40,028 nt of DNA from Solirubrobacterales bacterium (GTDB taxonomy: Bacteria; Actinomycetota; Thermoleophilia; Solirubrobacterales; Solirubrobacteraceae): contig PMOY01000375.1 of NCBI GenBank assembly GCA_003165655.1, positions 1 to 40,028 of the forward strand. The letters run 5' to 3'. Shown piece after piece: positions 33,259 through 39,930 of the stretch. A program made the translations under genes and the position numbers. Position 1 is the stretch's first letter. Each line of letters begins with the position of its first letter. The notes under the pieces were generated by a model. The model did not search any database. It was not told the DNA's origin and saw nothing but the letters and a program-made list of their open reading frames with translations.

Positions 33259-33594
33259 TCAATGCTTCCTCTGGCGGGGGGCCTGCTGAACGTAGACGAG
33301 CTGTCCGTTGGCGAGGCGATAGACGTTTCCTGCCAACGTGCCGGGACCGATCGTCCGCGCGCCCGGTTTTGGCAGCGGTGCGACCGTCTGTCCGGGCTGG
33401 ATCTCGATCACCTTGGCTGCGTTCTCGCGCAGTCCGTGGCGGGTGATCGTCCCCGCGAGGTGCAGCGAAGAGAGGGCTGCGAGCAGGAACGCGACCGAGA
33501 GCACGATACCGAGGTCGAAGAGGTTGACGAGACCGTCGAGCGGGTCGCCGGCTCGGTCTCCGCGGTTGTGGGCTTGCGGGGTGACCGAGATCAT
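33259..33594 (-). CDS. DUF2149/ExbD-like single-pass membrane protein
   Basis: The 111-residue protein has a short N terminus, one membrane helix (about 22-45) and an outer domain with GQTVAPLPKPGARTIGPGTL and AGNVYRLANGQLVYV. The helix start, GLVNLFDLGIVLSVAFLL, aligns with ExbD/TolR, whose helix carries one essential Asp for proton passage; here it is Asp27. Size, topology and the neighbouring ExbB-like gene fit a DUF2149-type partner. It overlaps the ExbB-like gene by 4 nt and abuts permease 1. The inferred role is to complete a proton-driven motor. Direct evidence for coupling to the transporter is lacking. Confidence 0.8.
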   Translation of the reverse strand: MISVTPQAHNRGDRAGDPLDGLVNLFDLGIVLSVAFLLAALSSLHLAGTITRHGLRENAAKVIEIQPGQTVAPLPKPGARTIGPGTLAGNVYRLANGQLVYVQQAPRQRKH

Positions 33595-34313
33595 GTTGCT
33601 CCTTCGATCGAATGCGGTTCGCTGATGAGCGTTGCCGTGGGCTGCGGGTCGCGGATAACCGCCCCGGTGGGGCGCGGGTCGCTGATCACTGCTGCGAGGT
33701 ACTGAAGATCGGAGAGGTCCTGGCCGTACATGCGGTCACGCGAGAGCGAGAGCCCGAACGCGACCGCGCCGATCATCAGCCCGACGACGGTCACGCTGAA
33801 GGCTACGCGGAGGTCCTGGCTGAGCGCGGACGTGTTGCCGTTGGCGAGTCCCGTGAGCGCCGGGGACAGCGGGATCAGCGTTCCCATCAGCCCGAGCGCC
33901 GGACCGGCGCGAACGAGCAGCCGGGTGCGCCCGAGCCGGCGCTGCGCATCGAAGTCGAAGTCCGCGAGCGCCTTGTTGATCTGATGATCACTCCCGGCCG
34001 TGCGCGCATTCTCGACGATGAACGCGAGCGTGTCGGCCATCGCCTGGCTCCGCGCGAGCCCGCTCACGGCCGCGGCGGCGCCCACCCGATCGTTCGCCAG
34101 GAGCGCGAGACGCGCCCGCTCGGCATCGACCGAAAGCGTCGCGAAACGCCGCCGTCGGCGACCGCGCACCTCGATCACGTAACTGCCGAGCTCAAAGATG
34201 ACGAGCGCGAGCGCGAGCAGCGCGAGGAGCAGCACGGGCACCTGCAGGGCGCTCGCGACGTGGAAGATCGCCTCATCGATGTCGTGGGTGCCCAGGGCGG
34301 CGATGACGAGCAC
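33591..34313 (-). CDS. MotA/TolQ/ExbB-type proton channel protein
   Basis: The 240-residue membrane protein has the ExbB/TolQ plan. Helix 1 is near residue 25-47 (VPVLLLALLALALVIFELGS), then comes a long cytoplasmic loop (DAERARLALLANDRVGAAAA, INKALADFDFDAQRRLGRTR). Helix 2 carries the family motif GPALGLMGTLIPLSPALTGL (about 135-155), and helix 3 is VAFSVTVVGLMIGAVAFGLS. In ExbB/TolQ/MotA these helices line a proton path and drive a partner protein. The C-terminal tail has three DP(R/Q)PT-like or EP units (SDPRPTGAVIRDPQPTATLI). It lies 9 bp after the PKD gene and overlaps the DUF2149-like gene (ATGA). Confidence 0.88.
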   Translation of the reverse strand: MLVIAALGTHDIDEAIFHVASALQVPVLLLALLALALVIFELGSYVIEVRGRRRRRFATLSVDAERARLALLANDRVGAAAAVSGLARSQAMADTLAFIVENARTAGSDHQINKALADFDFDAQRRLGRTRLLVRAGPALGLMGTLIPLSPALTGLANGNTSALSQDLRVAFSVTVVGLMIGAVAFGLSLSRDRMYGQDLSDLQYLAAVISDPRPTGAVIRDPQPTATLISEPHSIEGAT

Positions 34314-34322
34314 GAGCGGGTC

Positions 34323-35816
34323 TCAGCTACCGAAGCGCACCGCGCGCCAACCGCGCCGCCCGCGCAGCTCGCGCCCGGCACCGAGGCTGAACAGGACGAA
34401 GACGGCGAATCCCGCCACGAGGGGGGGTAGCAGCGAGGGGTTGGCCGATCGTCGCACCGCCGGAGCGGTGGCGAGGGCGCCGGGCACGGCGTGCACGAGC
34501 GGGCTCTCGCCGGCCGGCAGCGGTGTCACGTCACTGACCAGGCGTCCGACGATGCGCGGCGCCTGCGGGGCTGTGTTCCTCGCCGGTGGCGCCGGCGCCC
34601 TGACGGGTGTGGTGCGGTGCCCACCGGACTGCTTCGGCGTGGCTGCGGGGTGACGGCTCGTGGTCGCGCTCTCTCCCGGGGACGAGCCCGACACCCCCGC
34701 GGTGCTGGAGGTGCCAGACGTGCCCTTCGATGCGGGCGTCGTGCCGTGATCGGCTGACCCCGGCTTGTCGGTGTGCGTGCCCGACGTAGCAGGCTTCGGG
34801 CTCCCGCGCTTACCTGAGGTCGTGCCCTTGACCGGGTGATGTCCCTTCTTGCCCCCGGCGACGTTACCGTTGCTTGACGTGGGTCCGGTCGGCGCCGTCG
34901 ACGTCGTCGCCGGCGTGGTCGCCGCGTTGACGGTGATCGGGATTGTCGTCCCGCCACTGCCGCCGTCGGGGTCGGTGACCTCGACCGTGACGTCGTACGT
35001 GCCCGCGCTGGCGAACGGCACCTGAGGAGTCGACGCCGTCGAAGTCGGCGCCGCACCGTCGAAGTTCCAGCTGTACGAGAGCGTCGACGGCGTCCCGCCA
35101 CCTGCCTCGGTCACCGTCGCACTGAAGCTGACAGTGGCTCCGGCGCTGACCGCATCGCTGGCGGGGTTGGCCACGACGTTGAGATGCGGTCCCTCGAACA
35201 CCTGGATCTCCAGGGGCGACGGGTCTGGCTCTGTGACCTTGTCGTTGTAGTTGTTGTCGGTTCCGCCGCGCCACGGGCGCAGGTAGGTGATGTTGTCCCC
35301 GTCGCTGAAGACCAGGGGAGCCTCCTGATTATTGGCAAAGTCGGTGGGGGCGACCAGGTCGCCAGGGAGGAGTTGCGAGCCCTCGGACTCCTCCGGGGCT
35401 CCATCCACATTGGTGACGGTGACTCCGGTGATGGCGCTGATGTTGACGGGGTCCTGGAGGCATTTCAGTACGGTCGCGAGGGACCACGCTAAGCTGTCCT
35501 GGAACCCCACGGCCTGGAGAACGGACCCGTTTGATCCATACAGGTCGACGGGGTTGGGGCCGGAGTAGGTCGGGCATCCGGAGTTCGCCTCCAGATCGGC
35601 GATCGAGACGGAGTCAGACGTGACCCCGCTCGATTGATAGATCTGCGCGCTCACGGTCTGGCCGGAGTTCTCGTCGGCCACTGCAACACCGCCCGAGCAC
35701 GCCAGTGAGACCACCGCGAGCACGAGCGTCAACGCGAACCGCCGCCCCGGGACGATCCCGGGACGGCGGCTGGCTGGCCGGCTCTGTTCGTCGAAGCGAA
35801 TTCGCTGGCGCCTCAC
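34323..35816 (-). CDS. secreted, C-terminally membrane-anchored PKD-domain protein
   Basis: The 497-residue protein has a signal peptide (RRFALTLVLAVVSLACSGGV, about 25-45). An N-terminal domain of about 150 residues contains NPVDLYGSNGSVLQAVGF, SLAWSLATVLKCL and DNITYLRPWRGGTDNN. I cannot name it; a molybdopterin-binding-like fold is a faint possibility. A PKD domain follows (about 210-297: LSYSWNFDGAAPTSTASTPQ, AGTYDVTVEVTDPDGGSG). Then come a low-complexity Thr/Ser/Pro/Gly/Lys linker of about 150 residues, and one membrane helix near the end (PLVAGFAVFVLFSLGAG) followed by arginines. It would span the wall and be tethered in the membrane. The GTG at 35816 follows the previous stop by 5 nt, so it is part of the operon. 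It could be the TonB-like partner of the ExbB/ExbD-like pair. Confidence 0.82.
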   Translation of the reverse strand: MRRQRIRFDEQSRPASRRPGIVPGRRFALTLVLAVVSLACSGGVAVADENSGQTVSAQIYQSSGVTSDSVSIADLEANSGCPTYSGPNPVDLYGSNGSVLQAVGFQDSLAWSLATVLKCLQDPVNISAITGVTVTNVDGAPEESEGSQLLPGDLVAPTDFANNQEAPLVFSDGDNITYLRPWRGGTDNNYNDKVTEPDPSPLEIQVFEGPHLNVVANPASDAVSAGATVSFSATVTEAGGGTPSTLSYSWNFDGAAPTSTASTPQVPFASAGTYDVTVEVTDPDGGSGGTTIPITVNAATTPATTSTAPTGPTSSNGNVAGGKKGHHPVKGTTSGKRGSPKPATSGTHTDKPGSADHGTTPASKGTSGTSSTAGVSGSSPGESATTSRHPAATPKQSGGHRTTPVRAPAPPARNTAPQAPRIVGRLVSDVTPLPAGESPLVHAVPGALATAPAVRRSANPSLLPPLVAGFAVFVLFSLGAGRELRGRRGWRAVRFGS

Positions 35817-35821
35817 GCGGC

Positions 35822-37651
35822 CTAGTGTACGGCGATCGATCTCACCTTCGAGTAGACCGACGTGTGGCCCTTCTGGACGTACTCGAGCTGCAGTACCCAT
35901 CGGAATCCACGCGCGAGCTTCGCCTTGATCTTGAACGTCGTCTTATCCGTCCCGAGGGACGTATGGCCGACCTCCTTGAATGAGGCACCTCCCGTGCGCA
36001 GAGCCAGGAGCTCGATGCGCGCGCCCTTCGTGCTCGGCGGCGGCACGAGCGTCCCGGTCACCGTGAGCGCGCCCCTCTTGACCGTCACCTTCTTGAAGCC
36101 GATGGACCCCGAGGTGCCAAGGCCCTTCACGGTCAGCTTCGCCGCGGTTGACGCGCCCGGCGACAGGATGTCGGAGTAGACCGGACTGAGGGTGGCGTTC
36201 TCGATCTGGGTGATCTGACCCGTCGAGACCTGATAGGAGCCGCTCGAGGTCGGCACGAACGCGATCTTGTAATCGCCGGTCGCGTTCGTCTTTCCGCTGG
36301 CGACGGCCACCGGTAGCCCGGCCTCGATCTCGTCGAGCGTGACCGTCTTACCTGCGAGCACCGGATAGCCGACTTCGGCGTTTGTCACGCTTCCGGTCAC
36401 CGTCACCGACTTCCCCACGCCAATGTTATGGGGGATGCCCGTTGCGGTGATGATCGGCGAGGCATCGGCCACGAACGGCGGGCCGCCGCCCGGGTCATTG
36501 TCGGCAGGCGAGCCGTCCAGGTAGTACTTCAGCTGTGATTGGACGGCCGGCGAGGTGAGGAAGTTGACGAAGTCCTGAGCCGCGGCCAGATTGACCGGCT
36601 CCTTCGTCGTCCCCCCCACCACGGTTGCCGCCGGGTTGACGATATAGGCGTGGAAGTAGTTGATCAGCTTGTATGCGCCTCCGGGGGCGGCGGCGCTGTT
36701 GTCACGGGTGAGGATCGAGAGGTTGGGGATGGCGCCGGCCGGATCCAACCCGGATGACAGGTAGTCAAACGTGCCGCGGTCAGTCAAGACGTAGCAGGTG
36801 TTGACGGGGCTGGCGTAACCGGTGCAGGCGTTGGTGGCGATCACGGTCGGGCCCTGGCCCGTCGTTGTGCCGATGTACCACGATGGGAAGTCCGTGGCGG
36901 GCGGAAGCCCGTCGTTCCCGCCGGCGGGGCATGGGTCGCCGGATGCGGCGACGACGCCCGCTTTGACCGGCGTCTCGCCACCGCCGATGGCAGCGGGGAC
37001 CGTGCAGAGGACCAGACCCGGCGGCGGGCTGGCCTGCTGGCCGACCAGTGACCAGATCGAGTGCTCCTCGACGGACGTACCCGACCCGCTGTCGCGGGCG
37101 ACGAACGTCGCCTTGGGAGCGCCTCCCCCGTTGAACCCGGCCGTCGCGACGTCCGCGAACGCTTGGACGATGTTGTTCGGCGCGTTCTTCGACACCCCGG
37201 CAGGATCGGTGACCGGTCCGGCGAAGACGAAGTCGTTGCGGAAGATGGCGAGGCCGGCGGGCAGGTAGGAGAACCCGTCCGCGACGAATTGGTTCTCGAT
37301 CGACGCGGCGTGGACGATCAGGATGCTCGCGCCCTCGGAGCCGGTCTCGACGTCGGTGATCGCCTCACCCGTGGCCGTGCCGATGTACTTGAAGGTGAAC
37401 TGCGGGTAGGCTGCGTGGAACTCCGGCTGGATCACGTTCTGCATGAGGCCGGAGTCGCTCACGTCGCTGGTGCCGACGGCCGTGAGGGTCGTCGAGGTGT
37501 CGGCGCTCGCGAGCGCGGGGGCGAGCAGCGCCGCCGCGGCGAATAAAATGCCGAGAAGAGGTACTGCGAGAAACCGGCGCACAGCGCCGGAGCGGCGAGG
37601 AACGTCGCCGGGCCGCACGAGGCGGCGAAGGGAAGGTGGGGTTTCGCTCAT
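35822..37651 (-). CDS. TupA-like oxyanion-binding protein with long C-terminal extension
   Basis: First gene of the operon; 609 residues. After a signal peptide (RRFLAVPLLGILFAAAALLA, ending near ASADT) comes a TupA-type binding domain: LTAVGTSDVSDSGLMQNVIQ, GEAITDVETGSEGASILIVH, AASIENQFVADG, NDFVFAGPVTDPAGV, FVARDSGSGTSVEEHSIWSL, and NTCYVLTDRGTFDYL. These match tungstate-binding TupA motifs in order, with insertions. TupA is usually near 270 residues; here residues about 395-609 add an Ig-like/carboxypeptidase-regulatory-like segment (GKSVTVTGSVTNAEVGYPVL, GKTNATGDYKIAFVPTSSG) and a last beta-rich domain. No lipobox or anchor is seen. The start ATG 37651 is placed 6 nt after a TATAGT hexamer. 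Tungstate or molybdate is the likely ligand by family; phosphate is the alternative. Confidence 0.85.
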   Translation of the reverse strand: MSETPPSLRRLVRPGDVPRRSGAVRRFLAVPLLGILFAAAALLAPALASADTSTTLTAVGTSDVSDSGLMQNVIQPEFHAAYPQFTFKYIGTATGEAITDVETGSEGASILIVHAASIENQFVADGFSYLPAGLAIFRNDFVFAGPVTDPAGVSKNAPNNIVQAFADVATAGFNGGGAPKATFVARDSGSGTSVEEHSIWSLVGQQASPPPGLVLCTVPAAIGGGETPVKAGVVAASGDPCPAGGNDGLPPATDFPSWYIGTTTGQGPTVIATNACTGYASPVNTCYVLTDRGTFDYLSSGLDPAGAIPNLSILTRDNSAAAPGGAYKLINYFHAYIVNPAATVVGGTTKEPVNLAAAQDFVNFLTSPAVQSQLKYYLDGSPADNDPGGGPPFVADASPIITATGIPHNIGVGKSVTVTGSVTNAEVGYPVLAGKTVTLDEIEAGLPVAVASGKTNATGDYKIAFVPTSSGSYQVSTGQITQIENATLSPVYSDILSPGASTAAKLTVKGLGTSGSIGFKKVTVKRGALTVTGTLVPPPSTKGARIELLALRTGGASFKEVGHTSLGTDKTTFKIKAKLARGFRWVLQLEYVQKGHTSVYSKVRSIAVH

Positions 37652-37657
37652 CGCGCC

Positions 37658-37705
37658 ACTATATAGGTATTTCATAGGTCTGCGGCGCTTTGCATAAGTC
37701 TGCGG
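37658..37705 (-). promoter_or_regulatory. operon promoter with two 20-bp-spaced direct repeats, leaderless
   Basis: On the minus strand, CCGCAGACTTATGCA (37705-37691) and CCGCAGACCTATGAA (37685-37671) are 15-bp direct repeats, 13 of 15 identical, exactly 20 bp apart. The second covers the place of a -35 box, and no -35 consensus is present. TATAGT (37663-37658) follows and the ATG begins 6 nt later. This looks like an activator-dependent, leaderless promoter for the Tup-like operon. Confidence 0.65.
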
Positions 37706-37756
37706 TGAATCGCCGTCGGCGGAGCCGGTCGAGGGTGGCGAGCCCTCGCGCGTCGC

Positions 37757-38188
37757 TCACTCGCCGTCGGGTCGGCACGGGGTGAGGGCGTGGTCGAAGG
37801 CGAAGATGACGGCCGCTGCTCGGTTGCGGAGATCCAGCTTGGCGAAGATGTGGTTGACGTGCGTCTTGACTGTCCTGCGCTGACGACCAGCTCACCGGCG
37901 ATCTCGGCGTTCGTCCGTCCGGCACCGATCAGGGCGAGCACCTCCCGCTCCCGGGCGGTCAGCGCCGCCAGGCCGTCGTCGTCGCGAGCCGGTAACACAG
38001 GCGCCTCGCGGTAGACCGCGAGGACGCGGCTCGTCACGCTCGGGTCGAGCCACCGCGCCGCCCTCGGCCACGACGCGAACCGTCTGCTGGAGGTCGGCCG
38101 CCGGAACGCCATTGAGCACGAAGCCCGACGCGCCCGCCCGGAGCATGCCGGCGAGCGCTTCGTCGTCGTCGAAGGTCGTGAGCAACCT
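37757..38188 (-). pseudogene. frameshifted NarL-type response regulator fragment
   Basis: Three consecutive pieces in three frames together read as the C-terminal two thirds of a NarL-type regulator. Piece one (38188 to about 38055) has VRLLTTFDDDEALAGMLRAG, ASGFVLNGVPAADLQQTVRV. Piece two (about 38055-37870) has ARWLDPSVTSRVLAV and the helix-turn-helix LTAREREVLALIGAGRTNAE. Piece three (about 37870-37757) has VKTHVNHIFAKLDLRNRAAA and a TGA stop. Each junction is explained by a one-base indel. The first half of the receiver, with the phospho-acceptor Asp, is missing and replaced by an ABC-ATPase fragment. Two sequencing errors could mimic the frameshifts, but not the fusion. Confidence 0.82.
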
Positions 38189-38285
38189 CACCCTCGCGCA
38201 CATCGAGGTCCACCCCATCGACGACCGGGCGTCCGCCATAGGACTTGCACAGGCTCCGGACTGTCACTACGTCGTTAGTAATCAT
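38186..38285 (-). pseudogene. N-terminal fragment of an ABC transporter ATPase
   Basis: From an ATG at 38285, 33 codons read as the beginning of an ABC ATPase (TVRSLCKSYGGRPVVDGVDL, then DVREGEV) and stop just before Walker A. The DNA then passes directly into the response-regulator fragment at about 38186. This is a deletion scar that joined two genes. The full-length gene type is the DrrA-like exporter ATPase, often next to NarL-type two-component genes. Confidence 0.75.
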
Positions 38286-38468
38286 GGGTAGGACGATGAC
38301 ATCGTCACGGCATCAGCACATCGGCTCGCGGGTCGATCTTCGCGTCAACCCTTGGGCAGAGGAAACCCGCCGCCTGGGGACTTCGTGCGGCCGATCCGGT
38401 GGAGGAGGTCGCTGCCTGTTGTACGTTGTCGTCGTGGTCCTGATCGTCTGCCCGGCTCACGCGGCCTG

Positions 38469-38870
38469 ATGTTCCAGAAGATCCTGCTCGCCTGGGAGGA
38501 CGCGCATCCGCCGCAGCGTGCACTCGCGGTCGCCACCGAGATCACCCGCGTGTACGGCGCCCGGCTCAGCGTCGCCACGCTCGTTGCCGATGCCCGCCAC
38601 CCGCATCTGCAGGTACCCACCCCGGCCGCGCTCGGGGGCGACTACGAGTGCACGATGATCATCGATCGCCACCCGGTGGCCGGCATGCTCGCGCTCGCGC
38701 ACGAGCACGGGTTCGACCTCGTCGTCGTCGGCCATCATGCCCCCGAGCGGACCCACCGGGTATTCACGCACGACATGGCGCGCGACCTCGTGCGTGAGTC
38801 GATTGTCCCCGTGCTCGTGGTCGCGGAGGGGGATTTCAGCGGCGCCAGGGCTCCAGAGCTTCAGTCGTGA
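38469..38870 (+). CDS. universal stress protein (UspA) family
   Basis: The 133-residue single-domain Usp protein starts MFQKILLAWEDAHPPQRAL and has ITRVYGARLSVATLVADARH, LALAHEHGFDLVVVGHHAPE, and the C-terminal strand ESIVPVLVVAEGD. The ATP-binding motif GxxGx(9)G(S/T) of the nucleotide-binding class is not intact here (GHHAPERTHRVFTHDMAR), so ATP binding is doubtful. No ribosome-binding site is visible before the ATG at 38469, and the 183 bp upstream hold no other gene. It ends 11 bp from the convergent HAD-like gene. Confidence 0.85.
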   Translation: MFQKILLAWEDAHPPQRALAVATEITRVYGARLSVATLVADARHPHLQVPTPAALGGDYECTMIIDRHPVAGMLALAHEHGFDLVVVGHHAPERTHRVFTHDMARDLVRESIVPVLVVAEGDFSGARAPELQS

Positions 38871-38881
38871 ACAAAGGGCGA

Positions 38882-39346
38882 TCAGGCGCGAAGCGTCGCA
38901 GCGAGCGCTCGGGTGTCAAGGAGCAGGTCGAGTGCGTCGTTGACTGACGCGCACACGACGTCGGCACAGCGGAGCGCCGCCGAGCTCGCGCCTTCGGGCC
39001 CGACGATGGCGATCCCGAGCGTTGCCGCCTCGAGCGCGAGCGCGTCGTTGCGCCCGTTGCCGATCACTGCGCAGCGATCTCGCCCGAGCTTGTTCACCAG
39101 CTCGAGTTTCTCCCTGCCCTCGCCGAGGCGAGTAGCGGCGACCGCGAGCGTCCGCGCGATCGCGTCCATTGTCCCGAATGTGTCGGCCGAGATGAGCCTC
39201 ACCTCGATCAGGGCACGCAGGACCTCGATCCTCGCCGCCACGCCATCGAGCAGCGTCCCGCGGTCCGACAGCGTTCCGTTGACGTCGAGCAGGAGATGCT
39301 CGAGCGCGAGCGCCGGTACGCCCGGAGGTGAGAGCTCGATCGTCAT
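38882..39346 (-). CDS. HAD-superfamily protein with altered motif I
   Basis: The 154-residue protein is a compact HAD fold without a visible cap. Motif I is LLLDVNGTLSDRG (Asp21, Asn23). Motif II is not obvious apart from VRLISADTFGTM with the Ser. The Lys region is GREKLELVNKLGRDRCAVIG, and motif IV is GNGRNDALALEAATLGIAIV. It resembles the phosphorylation domain of P-type ATPases, where GxGxND and a single-domain core occur. HAD phosphatases carry DxD in motif I; here the second acidic residue is Asn, so classic phosphatase activity is unlikely, as in ATPases (DKT). Substrate unknown. Confidence 0.85.
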   Translation of the reverse strand: MTIELSPPGVPALALEHLLLDVNGTLSDRGTLLDGVAARIEVLRALIEVRLISADTFGTMDAIARTLAVAATRLGEGREKLELVNKLGRDRCAVIGNGRNDALALEAATLGIAIVGPEGASSAALRCADVVCASVNDALDLLLDTRALAATLRA

Positions 39347-39436
39347 CGCCCGAATCTCCCATGCCTCATGGACTCTGCCATGGGGCGTGGGAGCCCTGGC
39401 CCGGAAGGACGGCGTTGTGGCGTCAACGGCGCGCCG

Positions 39437-39793
39437 CTATGCGGCCTTCGCGGTGTCGTGCTCGCGCACTCGGGAAAGGACGTGAGGTTCTGGCTGACCG
39501 CCATGATCTGGCGTGACGCGCCATACGGCGCGCTGGCCGGTCGCGAAATCGCCTTGGACCAGGCCGGCGACTCGACGGTTACGGAGCCCGGTGGCGAAGT
39601 CTCCGATTGTCATCCGGATTGGTGTGCTTCTCATGCCCGTGGCGAAATCGCCGCGCGGGCTAGCGTCTGGCTGAGACGGCGAACGTCGACAGCCGGCTGC
39701 GAAGTCACCGTCGTAACACCGGTCATGAGTGTTAGTGCCGGGGCCGCCGTTTGCGGCCAGCGAGTATTGCGAGGACAACGGATGTGCCTCCAT
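39437..39793 (-). CDS. small protein with four GDFA(T/A)G repeats
   Basis: The 118-residue product contains GDFAAGCR, GDFATGMR, GDFATGLR and GDFATGQR, spaced 19, 16 and 17 residues apart, joined by unrelated Arg/Pro-rich linkers (RSPSQPDASPR, STPIRMTI, NRRVAGLVQ). The repeats use different codons for the same residues (GGC GAC/GGC GAT/GGA GAC; GCA, GCC, GCC and GCG for Ala), which points to selection on the protein. The ATG at 39793 has GGAGG 8 nt upstream; an earlier in-frame ATG at 39865 has none. No signal peptide or membrane segment is seen. Function unknown; a repeated binding motif or precursor peptide are options. The nearest gene downstream is the HAD-like protein. Confidence 0.7.
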   Translation of the reverse strand: MEAHPLSSQYSLAANGGPGTNTHDRCYDGDFAAGCRRSPSQPDASPRGDFATGMRSTPIRMTIGDFATGLRNRRVAGLVQGDFATGQRAVWRVTPDHGGQPEPHVLSRVREHDTAKAA

Positions 39794-39876
39794 TCCAACT
39801 ACCTCCACTAATCGGGGTGGAATAGAAGCCATCAGCGGCGGCGCCGCATTCAGAGCGAGCTTCATCGCTCAAGTCG

Positions 39877-39930
39877 AACATAGCACAGCTGGTTGACCAC
39901 ACCAAGAAACTGAGTAGTGACGTTCGTCAC
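39877..39930 (-). promoter_or_regulatory. promoter with upstream CRP-like palindrome for the GDFATG gene
   Basis: On the minus strand, TTGGTG (39905-39900), a 17-bp spacer and TATGTT (39882-39877) form a fair promoter. Upstream, GTGACG-TT-CGTCAC (39917-39930) is a perfect palindrome that fits the CRP/GlxR half-site pattern GTGA-N6-TCAC. Its centre is about 53 bp before the expected start of transcription, which would suit an activator. The rest of 39794-40028 holds nothing else that I can identify. Confidence 0.5.

Noticed and set aside
31759-33705. 648-codon plus-strand frame opposite both permeases
   Set aside because: The repeated RESDRHRE-like composition mirrors the duplicated permeases on the minus strand. 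It has no domain and no start signal.
38370-38400. Possible DosR box (GGGGACTTCGTGCGGCC) before the universal stress gene
   Set aside because: Only the left half fits the GGGACT...AGTCCC consensus; the right half is too diverged.
39437-39793. Regularly spaced repeats suggesting a CRISPR array
   Set aside because: The repeats are about 20 nt, imperfect at third codon positions and in one reading frame, with no constant repeat-spacer pattern.
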